Origin: Hyposmocoma kahamanoa | Taxonomy: Eukaryota; Arthropoda; Insecta; Lepidoptera; Cosmopterigidae | DNA: 64,000 nt | NCBI RefSeq assembly: GCF_003589595.1 | Contig: NW_020654289.1 | Coordinates: 1,559,716 to 1,623,715 of the forward strand | Direction: 5' to 3' | Part shown: in pieces, positions 11,091 through 22,896 of the stretch | Layout of the letters: each line of letters opens with the position of its first letter | Position numbering within the stretch: the first letter of the stretch is position 1 | Notes under the pieces: generated by a model | Database searches by the model: none | What the model was told of the DNA's origin: nothing | What the model saw: the letters and a program-made list of their open reading frames with translations, nothing else | Made by a program: the position numbers and the translations under genes

Positions 11091-12800
11091 GTGCCGTGTC
11101 CCATCATGTCATAGACGATCTTTACACCATCTATTGATTTAATGTCGAACTATTCATACGTATAAACCAAGATGCTTGTCTGCAACTAGGATAGGCAAAG
11201 ACTATGTATCTCTATCTGTCACACTCTGATATACTGAGATATAGCTTGTGTTTCTTCCCTACAGATCAGCCTCTTCGTACAGACCCGTTTAGGTACTTTT
11301 GATACGATTGGAGTGTTTTCAATCTGGTTAAGATGTGCGTCCCGAAGTCAACCTTTCAGCATACGTATTTCACTTCACGTTCTTCCCATTAATTTGTCCA
11401 TAATTCTATCGTTTGATGTAATCTTAGTTTCACATAATATTTTGTTATGTATGATAGTGGGCATCTGGGTGAACCCCGACGTTAATCTTTACCAGTTTCT
11501 AATTTATAGAGCGTAAATGGCCGAAGGAAGCCGCGGTCGATACGGGATTGGAGCTATGCCAGACCATTCTGCACTATTGCCTCGACTTAAAAGGCATCTT
11601 TTATTGGCCATATCTCGAAGACCAAACAATGCACAAGTTCGCTTGGCAGTCGTTTATATAGCCTCCTTTGTTCATCATAAATCGAGTGTTTGACGCCACT
11701 CAAGAAATTGCTCAGATTAAAAAGGGCATTCTGAGTATAACCATAACCAAGGCGGCGTGCATCTCTCATATACTTTACGTGATAAAATAATGCTTCGTTT
11801 GGTTGCAAGAGCGAATTCGGTTTTTAATCGATTTCAAAACAGGGATCACGTTCCGAATTTTAGTAACCGAAAACTGAAAGAGTGGAATAGTTATGGAATT
11901 ACCTCGATATTTCTCTGTCTGTCATAACTTTTTTTCTATTACCTCCTGTTTCTTGCATTTATCAACCAACGTCATGTCTCTTTTGTCCTGTGTCCCCAGG
12001 GACCCAAGGTCACAATCGCAAAAGGCACGTTTAGTTGAGGTTGGCGTCTTTGATTCTTTTACGGTTCTGAGTTGCTCTAGTTCCAGAGATTTCACCACAC
12101 ATGTGAACAGGTTTAATTTTACAATAGCTATGTGCACAGGCCTTACAAATGCAAATTATAATTAAAAGTCGACATTCATTAATGTCGACCAAATTCCATG
12201 GATGTCTCCAAAAGCGAAGCATTCTTTGCATTTATTCCCGTCTTATCGTCAAGTTGCAACAGAACAAACTGTGCGACATGGCAGAAGAGATAAAGGTAGG
12301 AAATTGGGCAAACGACGTGAGACGAACGAAATCTAAATGTTTACTTGTGTACGAGTGTTGGAATGCCGCTAACACATTTATTGTGGTGTAGTATGCCATC
12401 AGTAAAGTCGAAATCTTACCAGTCTATAAATTTTATTGACCTCAATTTGGAAAAAGCTTTTGGGTGTAATTGAAACATGAACTAGCCCTTAAACACTATT
12501 GGTTTACAAGAATTCGAAGAGTCGAAGAACTCGAAGGTACGCAAAAAGAACAAAATATATAAATATAATAAGTTATAAAGCAAAACAAAACCTTATAACT
12601 AATTAGAGTCTAGCCGTTTTACGAGACTAATAAGTAATTTTAATTTAACATAATTTTCGAAACTAAATCTAATATTTTATCTTTTAACGTTAGTTAAGGG
12701 GAAGACACTTCGTTCTTGTGTTCATAGTCTTATTGTTAATAAGGCTCTAATATTTATTTTATTCACTATAAAATAACTACACTAACTCAAAAACTACATG
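11091..12800. other. Nothing recognised
   Basis: Short open frames (11587-11808 minus, 11893-12165 plus) overlap on opposite strands and show no domain. Possibly single-copy intergenic or intronic DNA. Confidence 0.5.
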
Positions 12801-12985
12801 TCGAGTTCTTAGGTTTCCGCGATTGTTACACAATAGGAAATGAAACTATTTTTCCGAATTTAAATAGCGTATATTTGTTTTTTCAAACAAACCGACGTTT
12901 CGGGCCCTTTACAGGTCCCATGTTCCAGTCAACCGTGACCATGGGACCTGTAAAGGGCCCAAAACGTCGGTTTGTACTGCTACCT
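12801..12985 (+). repeat. Fam-A copy ending in a fold-back
   Basis: TCGAGTTCTTAGGTTTCCGC through AACCGACGTTTCGGGCCC, then a large inverted repeat. Followed by Fam-B. Confidence 0.8.
12889..12973. repeat. Fold-back, 32-bp arms with one mismatch
   Basis: Arms 12889-12920 and 12942-12973 pair across a 21-nt loop (12921-12941). Fam-A copies at 24 and 46 kb lack the second arm. Confidence 0.9.
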
Positions 12986-12992
12986 TTATCTA

Positions 12993-13209
12993 TTTCTGCC
13001 GCCAAGCAGTAATGTGAGCGATTCTGCGCTCCGGTTTGGAATGCTAAGGATACTGGTGAAATTACAGGCACACGGGACTTATCAACTTATGTCTCAGGGT
13101 GAGGGGCGCAGTGGCAGTGCCTAATGTCTTTGCGATTTAAAGCTCTGTGTGACACTGCAACTGTTATGGATAGGCGTGTCACTAAACAACAGGCGCACGA
13201 CTTATTCCC
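12993..13209 (-). repeat. Fam-B copy
   Basis: Minus strand, abutting Fam-A: CGCCAAGCAGTAATGTGAGC, ACTTATGTCTCAGGGTGAGG and CAGGCGCACGACTTATTC. Confidence 0.75.
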
Positions 13210-13254
13210 GACACTCGTTTTATAAAAAAAAATATTTGACGTAAACTGGTTGAT

Positions 13255-13765
13255 GCCTTTTTTTTTTTATTATACATGACAGGCAAATGACTCCACTCCA
13301 CCTGATGTTAAGTGGAAAGTGGTATCCAAACGCGAAGGAACCTAGTGCAGCGATGAAACTCTCACTATGCCTCTTCACGCCTCGTTTGAAGGACCCCATA
13401 TCATAAGAGGGAGGGAAGACATGTGCCGGAAGGGAGTTCCATTTGTCAACCGTGCGGCATAGAAAGGAGCCACCAAACCTTTTAGTACGCGATGGAATGC
13501 GGCAGGTAGTGAAACGGTGACTACGAAGGCCAGCACGCGTGCTTCTGAGCAGGAACGGGGAAGGGGGGATGAGGTTGAACAGCTCTTCAGAGCACTCACC
13601 ATGGTACATGCGGTAAAAGGCGCTAAGCGATGCAACATCTCTACGCAGTTGCAGAGGTTCAAGGCGTGATGAGACCTCTTCGTCGCCTATAATTCGAGTA
13701 TAAGCCTTTACTACCGTGAGGTAAATGTATTTTCTTTTTTCCTTTGACAAAAGTCCAAACTTCAC
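13255..13765 (-). mobile_element. Jockey-like LINE C-terminus with poly(A) tail
   Basis: Minus-strand frame 13765-13220 reads LEPLQLRRDVASLSAFYRMY, GECSEELFNLIPPSPFLLRS, RTKRFGGSFLCRT, VDKWNSLPAHVFPPSYDMGS and FKRGVKRH. This is the widespread insect LINE C-terminal pattern (SFxxRT...WNSLPxxVFPxxYDxxxFK) seen in jockey-superfamily elements. The T-run at 13258-13268 is its poly(A) end. The frame is open for about 180 codons with no defect, suggesting recent insertion. A copy differing at one base in the compared 268 bp is at 20787-21054. Confidence 0.85.
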
Positions 13766-14168
13766 ATGTCGGTGCCAGATAAGAAATACATCCGGATATA
13801 CTTATTATACTTTAATACAGCGGTTGCTTTGTCTCGTAACGGACGTAATTGTGCGAGAGTAATTCGTAATTTCTACTCCGTTTGTTTTGATCCACCGTTC
13901 GATAGCTTTACCCTTTATTATATTATCGATAATTTTTACATATTCTCTGAAAGTGTCACGGTCTATGCTGAAATATCCTATCCGACCGTGTTCGATCATG
14001 GCAACCACTTCGACTCCCAGTTGGGTCAGCGCTGATGCGCTCGAAGATACGATATAATATACGATAGGGTTGCCTATCAGCAGTCCGAAATGACATTTTC
14101 CAGAAATAACGTTTGGTCGAAATTTTATAACCCCGAAAGTAATTTTGAGAGGAAAATGTTTTTCTTTT

Positions 14169-14194
14169 AAACCTAACTTAACCTAACCTAACCG
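14169..14194. repeat. Short CCTAA-type run (telomere-like)
   Basis: ACCTAACTTAACCTAACC: two perfect CCTAA units plus variants. CCTAA/TTAGG is the insect telomere unit; too short to be telomeric here. Confidence 0.6.
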
Positions 14195-14732
14195 AGTCTT
14201 TGCGATAAACATTCAACACATCCTGATAGAACAACTGTTTCATTATAATTCGCTTTTCGTGTAATGAAAATTCGAATAAACGTTTTCGACTTTGTGATAG
14301 GTTACCACACGATAGGTTGCAATCGATCTGTAATCGTAATGTGCATCCAGTAACCTCCAGGTCAGTGACGTATAAGTCTAATATCCATGTGCCACTCATG
14401 TACTTTCTTAAATAGCCCTAACTAGTGCTAAGTGTACTTAAGGTTAACCTTGTAATTATAATTGTATACCCCGTAAAACTGCAAGAGTAATTTTATGTAA
14501 TGTAAACTCGTAATGTAACATCGCGAACCACGTCTCCGCCTGACCTCCTCCTTCTGCTCCTACGGTCAATGCTATTAGTGTTACGGAGTTGTAATTGTTT
14601 TTATTGTGGCAGTGGCTTAGTGGGAAAACTGTTGCTTAAGTAAGTAATAAAGAACTTCCCGAAGATTCCCAAATCTGCCAAACTCTGCCACATTTAATAT
14701 AACTAATCATGTTCATGAATATTTTCTTTAGG

Positions 14733-14870
14733 ATCACTATTGAGGTACCTGCTTTCCGACAAAAAAGAATGATCCAAATCGGTTCATAAATCCGGAGTTA
14801 TCGCGTAACATACTTAAAAAAAAAACATACAAACGAATTGAGAACCTACCCTTATTTTAAGTCGGTTAAA
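14733..14870 (-). repeat. Fam-C partial copy
   Basis: TTGAGGTACCTGC, CCGACAAAAAAGAATGATCC, GAATTGAGAACCTACC, TAAGTCGGTTAAAAA. One end only. Confidence 0.7.
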
Positions 14871-16180
14871 AACTAAAAGATTTATTATTAAAAAAATTAT
14901 GATATTAATAAATTTTTGAACGAAAGTTTCTAATCCAAAGAAACAATACCAAATAGCCTACGTTTTTCTTTTTACTTTACTGTACCCGAAAGGGTCTATG
15001 ATGTGATTCTTTTACTATGTAAACACCCAGCTGTGACCTAGCGTGGCAACCCGTGCCCAACAATGGGTTGTACAATGAATTGATGATACTGATTATACAA
15101 AGGAAATAATTTTCAAACTATTATTAATATGTCTTATTCGTGACGTGAATAAAAGTAGCTTTTAATGAAATTCTGTAGGAAGATTAATGATGAGCTGGAA
15201 TCAGGCCAGACTCGTGGCAAACAGGTAAACCTATATTAAACAGGTGGGCTTTACCTGAGAGAGGATGGGAAGAAATTGCGTGTTAAAATTTATCATATTT
15301 TAAAGAATTAATTTTCGCATTCCTTTCTTAATATAAATTTCAAAGATCAAATGCATTGGATTAAAATTCTTGTAATTATACTGTGAGACCGGTGGTAGAC
15401 CTGTCGGGAGAAAGGTTTCTTCACAATTCAGAGGAGGATGGTTCGAAACCCTATTGCAGCAAGTACTACTACATGGTACCTACCTGTGACTGTAATTTCA
15501 AAGTTACTACATTTGTAAATGTTTAGTATAAAACTTCATGCTAACGGTGCAAGCATCGTGGTGAAACTTGCATTTAGAAGAAGGTTCTCAACTGTTAGAA
15601 AGCGTGTAAAACTAAAAACATACGGTCGACCACAACTAACAATATGCAATGCGCCAAACCTCTGCATCGCAAAGTGTACCTTACGCCATTTACGTAGCGT
15701 TGAAATTTGCAATTAAAAGCTTATAGTTTATAGTATATAGTACAGGGAGCTAAACCCCAATTTCCCATTGAAAATTGGTCTTAATGTATTCTCTTAAAAT
15801 AATAACGCATAGAATGATAGTTTCATATCAAATGAACTGTCACAAGTGAGACAAAAATCAAACTCATGTAGGCTAGTTTTAGGAGTAGGTTAATTTTCGG
15901 TTTTAGTGAATATTTATATAAAAATACAAGTTGAAACACGTTACTTCCTTGTGGACACATTCCACGTTAGTATCTATTTTATGTTTGTCTGACGTATTTT
16001 TACACTCATTTACCGCACAGTTCGTAATTTCTAGCTAAAATTCTTGAGCTGTTCGCGGTGCAAGTTGACCTTGAGTACTGAAGGCCCGCCCGCTCGTGTA
16101 GGCTCATTGGGTGCACTTCAATTTGCCTCACTTAGCGTGTGCGGACTAGGTTTCTATGCGTTATTATTCTAAGTGTATTC

Positions 16181-16800
16181 TTAATAAAATAAATAAAATA
16201 AGCCTTTATTACTACTATTGTTAGTTGACATTTACAATTATTACTAGGTACATTTACATGTTATTAGCTACATTTATATACCATAAGTTTTTATGTATTA
16301 TACGTTTTATTATACTTTTACATATTATACGTTGCACTATTATTTACATTTACCTTATTAGCTAGCAACAGTAGTAGTCGCCTTCTCGGCGTTGGCCTCC
16401 CCTATTGTCCATAACACACTATCCCTGGCTTTCATCATCCATTTTGGTCCTGCTTTCTCTATAAAACTGTCTTCCCATCTTTTCCTCGGCCGACCTTTTC
16501 GTCTTGTTTCGTTTCTTGGTATCCACTCAGTTACTCTCTTTGTCCACCGATCATTTTCCATTCTATACATACGCCCTGCCCACTTCCATTTAAGAGATCG
16601 TATAGTTTTTATTACATTTGTTAGTTTCGTTCTTACTCTGATTACTGTATTCTTAATTTTTTCTCTTTGTTTTATCCCTAACTTACTTTTCTCAGTTTTT
16701 CTTTGACAAATAGCTAACTCATTTTCACCTCTTTTTTTCAATGACCAGCATTGGCAGCCGTACGTTAACGTAACGTACGCAAAGTATTCATTCACAAGAC
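16181..16800 (-). mobile_element. RTE-clade LINE, C-terminal end
   Basis: Minus-strand frame 16795-16358 (145 codons) has YGCQCWSL, then KLGIKQREKIKN, LKWKWAGRMYRMENDRWTKR, TEWIPRNETRRKGRPRKRWE and a closing KARDSVLWTIGEANAEK. This is the full RTE tail region (W.WAGH, E.RPR, GRP..RW.DD) and ends normally. The 3' untranslated part runs left to about 16181 with AATAAAATAAATAAAA on the plus strand. The best-preserved RTE end in the window. Confidence 0.88.
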
Positions 16801-18381
16801 TTTAAATGTATCCCTACAAAAATAAGTACTTATTTTCCTTTGATATTCGTGTAAATACACAAAAGTGCTTACAAAAACTATTACCAGCCCAAGAAGATTC
16901 CAGAAATAAATTCATCTCTTCCATGAACACGTTTGAATTTAAAATGGCTGGCAACATTAAAGTGGCCATTTATTACGCGGAAAACTGCCGATTGCAAGTT
17001 TGCATTCTCCACTCTGCAACTCTTTTATCGACAGACTGGAATTAGACAGTTTCACGGTACTGACCCAAACTATAGTACCGGCACTCTATGACGGCCGTTT
17101 TGACGTTTGTCTGCTCATCAAGTTTCGTATTAATTCATAACTACGTTGAAGGAGCTAATTGCAGTACATTGTTGTCAATAGTGACGTGCAGTACAATTTA
17201 TGGAACTTATAATTTCAGGACACAACTCGGCATTTGTTTATCGAAATTCGAAATTTAAAAAAATGAAATCTGATACGTTCGTCACTTTTGGGATCGCTGG
17301 CCAGCACAACTTCTACCTCTGGCAAACTCGCGTCAAAGCTCCATGCAATACAAAGCAGTTTAGAATTTACGATATATTAAGTAAACGTATTTTATTTTCG
17401 TTTTATCAAAACTTTTTAACCAGCTACCCCTTGCAATACTCGTTATAAATGTAAAAACTTATAGATGCGACTCGCATTTGATTATGTTTTTTCGATAATG
17501 AATTGGAGATTTGACCTCACTATGTAATCTTGTTTTGCAGCTCTGAAACCGTTTTATCGACATTCAAACGTTATTTTGCATAAAATTGTTTCTAGACATT
17601 CCAAACTTTAAGCGTTTACATTTAGGTAGCTATTTAATCAACGTCTGAGAATAGTACGTGTAAACAGTCTCTAATTACTCAACTTGCAAGTTTGCAGTGC
17701 ACTACAACAGTTTTATCGACAGGAGCGCTAGTTCAAACTTGGAATAGGCAAGCAGTTTGAGATGAAATAACGTCATTTAAATTCAGAGCAGTAACATTAG
17801 AGCAGCAATTCATTACTTTCTCGATAGCAGGTTGCAGCGCTTTATCGACTTAATTAAGTAGGAAATTCTGTTACATCTAAATTTAATTTGGAAGGTTAAA
17901 ACTTGCAGCAATAATATAGAGAAACATTAAACGTTTTGTATTATAAGTATGGATTAGTTTAAGGGGTAAATTACGCAACGGAATTAACGTAAGTGTTATT
18001 GTTCTTAGCCGTGATGATAAGCACTATATATAGGCCCAAAAAACGCGTTAAAAAATCTGTGACAATCACTTGCGCACACGTTTAATCTGTCTAGATCTAA
18101 CCAGCTTATAAACACGAATAGGTGGATCAAAAGATAATGCATGCCTAGGAAGGAATTCAAGTTTGTGGCTCACCATAGAAAAAGATGGCTGTACGATTTG
18201 CATATCAATCAGCTAACTTGGCCGGAAACTCCACGTGATCGTGTTGTTTAAAAAAACCAAACAATAGCATCAAACCGTCAAGGCTAACAATTCACTTCTT
18301 CACTCTCATTTAGGTGAACTTATAGACAAGTATTAATAGGCTTTCTTTCACTTATCTTTGGTCTTTTTTTTGTGGTACCGA

Positions 18382-18595
18382 GTGATGTGATAAGCACGCT
18401 TGTCCATGACAGTTGCTGGACCACACAGAGCTTTAAATCGCAAAGATCTGAAGGTAACTGACACTTCGCCCATCGCCCTAAGACGTAAGTTGACAAATCG
18501 TATGTGTCTGCAATTTCATACCCTTCAAAACCGGATAGCAGTAATGCCCCCATTACTGCTCGGAGGCTCGCGGGATCTACTGCTACTAAAGTTTA
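18382..18595 (+). repeat. Fam-B copy
   Basis: GTGATAAGCACGCTTGTCCA, AGCTTTAAATCGCAAAGATC, CATTACTGCTCGGAGGC. Shortened on the right. Confidence 0.75.
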
Positions 18596-18639
18596 TGAAG
18601 TTACTCAAAAATATTTGTTAATATAATACGAGTAAAATG

Positions 18640-18858
18640 CTTAAAGTCCAAGGTTACCAACTGAAAATCAGCGCGGGGTAGACCGTAACCCGCATATGCT
18701 GAGGTGGTGACCTATACGGCGGGGCATGCAGAAGTAGCATACAATGATTGGAGATTTTTGTGAAGCCAAAATTCTACTCTGTTTTTTTGTTATTACCTTT
18801 TCTATTACGTATGTTTACCTACGTCGAATAAATGATTTTCTATTCTATTCTAATTCTA
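18640..18858 (+). mobile_element. Possible LINE 3' end with (TTCTA)n tail
   Basis: Non-coding sequence ends in GTCGAATAAATGATTTTCTA and TTCTA repeats to 18858, like the short-repeat tails of CR1/L2-type elements here. No codons. Confidence 0.4.
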
Positions 18859-18859
18859 A

Positions 18860-20367
18860 AATCATTACAAGTTTTGTTCGCAACGGATTCACCCCTGTCA
18901 GCCTGTATTGTACCAATGACTAGATTTGATTTGTCGGTATATGTTACATAAGTTCTCGAATGCGTAGACAATGCCCAATTATTTATTAGTTACTTTACTA
19001 TTTCACGTGCAGCGTCTGCGTTAAGCACAAGCATTTGCCGCAGAGACCGCTTAAGTGAATGCAAGACTATTTTTAATAACAACAAAGGATCTGTACAGTC
19101 TGGCATGGGAATAAACGGCATGCTTGGGGAAAGGAATACGAAATTGCTAGTTAACATCTGCATGTAGAACAAAACTCTAAACGTAAGTGTAAATGGAAAT
19201 ATTGCTAACAATTAACCTAGCCGTTGTCGACCTGTGAACATAAGTCGTGTTAGCGACTACAGGATCATATTTTATGGAAGGTTTGGTCGTTAGCGACTTT
19301 TGTAGGGTCACTTGATGTAATTACAGGGACAAGGGCGGTCAGAGTTAGGACATATTTGGGGTGTAGTTTATACGCAAAGCTATAATAGCCTAGTTGGTAG
19401 AACGCTCAAGTAGGAAGTGCTAGATTGCAGAATGATTTACCGGCGCTGGTTTGACATGTGAGTTCTTGTGACCTAAACCATCTCTCGGAGACCCATGCAT
19501 TGCAGACTAACGTATTATAGACGATACATGTTATCTGCAGTATTTTTTTATCGACTGATGTAAATGACGGTTAACATAAAAACAAACATGACCTTGTGGT
19601 TCATTACATGTTTCTGTAGCTCGATTTTCGAATAAGGTCTACGAATTATTGTAGCGTAATGGGAAGCTACAATATTCTCTTATTTCGTAGCATTTCCGTA
19701 GCCGAAGTCATGGTGAATTGACCTCAATTGGAGTTGAAATATTTGTAATGTGTGCGCTGTGAATTTTTTATGATATGGCTTTTGCTTGCACCTACCAAGG
19801 CCGCTATATACTGTGCCAGTCTGTACATAACGTCTTACTTCTAGACACATGTCACCTTTAAGAACACCTCCAGCTTTATTGACTAGATTCTTGATTATAC
19901 GTCCAATAAATAAAGACAAAGGCCCAGTACACTGCCCTGGTGTACACCTCCGTATAATGGATATTAACGGCCGAGTCAATAAAATCGTTTTCCATTAGTT
20001 CTGCACTATTTGTCCTACCTTTTACAGCGTAATTAAGATGACGATCACAGAAGCTATTCATTAATTCTGGCTTCCGATAATTAATAGGCGTGTTTTTAAT
20101 TAATGACCTCTTAATCATATTTCTCGTGCAAACATAAAACGGAATATGGAATATTTAGGTCTGCTACCCACATATACCCACAAGTTACACGTGACATACA
20201 TTATGCACGTGTAACAACGGACTTACTTGTCACTCGAGAATAACATTGCTCGCAAGTATTTTCGATACTGTTCTAAAGAAAAGCACCTCAGTCGATGATA
20301 TTTTAGTAATATGTGAGTAACTAAAAGACGCGGGTTTTATTCCAAAAGATCTTTAGATACTACCACG
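18860..20367. other. Nothing recognised
   Basis: An A-box-like TAGCCTAGTTGGTAG at 19387 lacks a matching B box. Minus frames at 19680-20118 overlap each other and carry no motif. Confidence 0.45.
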
Positions 20368-20465
20368 GACAAATAACTCAAGAAGATTGCTAATCGCGAT
20401 GCAAGACAGCGTAGTCGGGTGTTTAATACCTATGGGTACAACAAAAGCTATTTTTCTAAATAAAT
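20368..20465 (+). repeat. Fam-E two-copy repeat
   Basis: CAAATAACTCAAGAAGATTG, GATGCAAGACAGCGTAGTCG, AAAGCTATTTTTCT. Confidence 0.55.
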
Positions 20466-20644
20466 TTGTTTTGCATTGACAAGCCACAATTTATCAAAGT
20501 TATTCTAATTTCTAGTGATAACAAACAAATTAAATACATAGCGCTTATTGCACAGATTTTTATAGACAAATCCGGCCGTTTACATAATATAAACTACTTC
20601 TAGACTTTTCATCAGCGCCATCTAGACACAACACGGGATTTTGA

Positions 20645-20646
<2 letters not shown>

Positions 20647-20686
<40 letters not shown>

Positions 20687-21054
20687 NNNNNNNNNNNNNN
20701 NNNNNNNNNNNNNNNNNNNNNNNNNNNNNNNNNNNNNNNNNNNNNNNNNNNNNNNNNNNNNNNNNNNNNNNNNNNNNNNNNNNNNNGGAGTTCCATTTGT
20801 CAACCGTGCGGCATAGAAAGGAGCCACCAAACCTTTTAGTACGCGATGGAATGCGGCAGGTAGTGAAACGGTGACTACGAAGGCCAGCACGCGTGCTTCT
20901 GAGCAGGAACGGGGAAGGGGGGATGAGGTTGAACAGCTCCTCAGAGCACTCACCATGGTACATGCGGTAAAAGGCGCTAAGCGATGCAACATCTCTACGC
21001 AGTTGCAGAGGTTCAAGGCGTGATGAGACCTCTTCGTCGCCTATAATTCGAGTT
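20647..21054 (-). mobile_element. Jockey-like LINE C-terminus, copy with assembly gap
   Basis: Same family as 13255-13765. A T-run of 38 (20647-20684) is the poly(A) tail, then a 100-N gap, then 268 bp that match 13434-13701 with one difference seen (C for T at 20940). It stops matching at GAGT 21054, the 5'-truncation point. A 38-base tail and near identity point to a very recent insertion. Confidence 0.85.
20687..20786. other. Assembly gap, 100 N
   Basis: Placeholder-size run of N directly after a 38-T run. The homologous interval in the 13.3-kb copy (13269 to 13433) is about 165 bp, so the gap probably hides about 165 bp of LINE sequence. Confidence 0.99.
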
Positions 21055-21090
21055 TTTCAGAGTAATGATCTATATAGTACGGTGATTACA

Positions 21091-21260
21091 GAAACCCTGT
21101 GTCGCGAGTACCATGGATACACACACAGACAACCACAAATTACACCCAAAATTACGAGAGAAATAAATGTAAGCCTTATAAATATTTCTTCCGGCCTGGG
21201 AATCGTAACCGAGACCTCATGGCAGTCCAGCATAGTAACCGCTCGGCCACGGAGGCAGTT
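21091..21260 (-). mobile_element. SINE-1 copy
   Basis: Minus strand. Head GTGGCCGAGCGGTTAC, decayed B box, then body CATTTATTTCTCTCGTAATT and the CATGGTACTCGCGACAC end. Confidence 0.8.
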
Positions 21261-21261
21261 T

Positions 21262-22209
21262 CATGGCCCATGATATTACTAAACAATTAAATTGTTCAGT
21301 AGAACAGCAGGAATATAGTTGTGTGTCAAGCACATTATAACGAAAATGGGACGTGCTATAAAAATTTTTCTTCACTTGAAACGACGCACTCACTTTATGA
21401 AAAGCAAAACTTCTTTGAATGTTTTCCAATTTATCAAACGCGTAGCTTGTCCAAAACTTAAGCAATCGCCTTGACTTTATGAATTAATCTTCACAAGATG
21501 TCGGATTCATACTTGACGCAAAGTTCTTAAAATATAACAAAAGTCTTATTATACCTTCTAATAACGGATGTTAATTGAAGTCCAACCAAGCTAGGTAGCC
21601 AAAATGACATTTTATTTCTCACCTCGTTGAATAAACGCTTCGTGAAAAGAGTCGTTGGAAATCTCAATAGTTTGAGAGCATGAAGGCAAAAACTGAAATT
21701 ACTTTAAGAACTGCACGTACGTGATATATTTTATTAACTTTGAAAGTTTTTATTACAAGATTCTCCACTCATTGTTCCGGGTTAATGCTATCAAGCTTGC
21801 TGAATTCTAGGGAAGAACTTTCAAAACTTTTAGGAACTTTATTAGAGCACTGGTCTCTCAAATGTTATTCAAACTTTTATTGATAAAACCGTCAGCAGAG
21901 TCTATACGGTATTGATCTAATTCAAATTGTTGTTTCGAGGATCCGTCCGATTATGAAAAACTCCAGAGAATTTTAAACTGTTTCCCTAATTGTTATTGAT
22001 TTTTTTTATGTGATTCAAACCGGCTATGAACCAGATGTGTCGTCGGAAATGTGTTACCCGATCAGGAGACCTAAGACCTCCCGTGTCTGTGATTATTGAT
22101 GGTGTATTTTGAACGGCAGGCATGAAAAATTTCGATTTGTTAGGAATTCATTTTTGGAGCATATTGTTGGAATCGCTGATAATATATTACGTAAATCTTA
22201 ATTTTTTAT
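21262..22209. other. Nothing recognised
   Basis: AT-rich, no borders or frames of note. Confidence 0.55.
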
Positions 22210-22455
22210 GCCTATACGTAATAGTAATGTGCAGTGCTGCTCATGGCTTTAAATCGCAATGATCTGAGGGGCATTGCCACTGCGCCCGTCACCCTGAGAC
22301 ATAAGTTGACAAGTCCCACGTGCTTGTAATTTACCAGCACCCGTACCTTTCAAAACCGGGATACAGTTAATGTTCATATTACTGTTTGGCGGCAGAAATG
22401 AGTAAGGTGGCAGTACTTCCATAGACGTACTCTTTCACAAGGAACTCTATTACTA
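22210..22455 (+). repeat. Fam-B copy
   Basis: GGCTTTAAATCGCAATGATC, CACCCTGAGACATAAGTTGA, ACTCTTTCACAAGGAACTC. Confidence 0.75.
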
Positions 22456-22584
22456 TTAAAACACTTAGTCAGTCTGTTACACTGGCCCAATGCTTATTGG
22501 GGAGTATATCATGATGTTAATCTTCGTTAGCAAGAGGTATTGCATGCTACAAGGTTTGAAACCATTGCGTCGAGATTTAAATCC

Positions 22585-22636
22585 AGAACAGTGGTTTCAT
22601 TTCCTATATGTAACAATTGCGAAAACCTAAGAACGT
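22585..22636 (-). repeat. Fam-A fragment
   Basis: Minus strand: GTGGTTTCATTTCCTATATG and GCGAAAACCTAAGAACG. Confidence 0.7.
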
Positions 22637-22798
22637 TTGCACAGTACATGTTGTTCGTATCAGTCCCGAAGCCGATAAATGACGGTCCGAAATATCACAG
22701 GTGTCCGAAGCGCAATTTTCGAAGCGTGAGAAATCTGTTTCTTCATTCAGGCAGGTACCTTCACAGTCACCAGCAGCTCACTCAAGATGTCGCTTTAG

Positions 22799-22895
22799 TA
22801 TTTTTTTACACCTGACAAGCAGATGACTCCACTCCATCTGATGTAAAATGGAAAGTGGAATCTAAACGTGAAGGAACCTAGCACAGTGTTGATAC
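22799..22895 (-). mobile_element. Jockey-like LINE 3' untranslated fragment
   Basis: Reads TTTTTTTACACCTGACAAGC, GATGACTCCACTCCA and GAAGGAACCTAGCACAG, matching 13262-13355. Non-coding piece with its T-run (poly(A) on the minus strand). Confidence 0.7.
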
Positions 22896-22896
22896 A

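Larger units (their letters stand above)
13770..16180. other. No gene; one Fam-C piece and a B-box-like fragment
   Basis: Besides 14169-14194 and 14733-14870, a GATGGTTCGAAACCC at about 15427 resembles a Pol III B box, perhaps a SINE remnant. Otherwise nothing. Confidence 0.45.
16980..19560 (+). repeat. Cluster of TTTATCGAC motifs
   Basis: Exact TTTATCGAC at 17024, 17553, 17712, 17841 and 19547, all on the plus strand, each preceded within about 35 bp by TTGCA or TGCAG. Two also share TTGCAAGTTTGCA upstream (16993 and 17684). No gene; function unknown. Confidence 0.6.

Noticed and set aside
11250..11300. Host exon after a TTTCTTCCCTACAG acceptor-like site
   Set aside because: The site looks good but no open frame with codon bias or matching donor follows.
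14169..14194. Telomere or subtelomere
   Set aside because: Only about two perfect CCTAA units; far too short and deep in repeat DNA.
16392..16706. 104-codon plus-strand hydrophobic frame
   Set aside because: Antisense of the RTE C-terminal frame 16358-16795.
20612..21016. Lysine-rich end of a minus-strand frame across the gap
   Set aside because: The lysines are the translated 38-T run, and the N gap joins unrelated frames.
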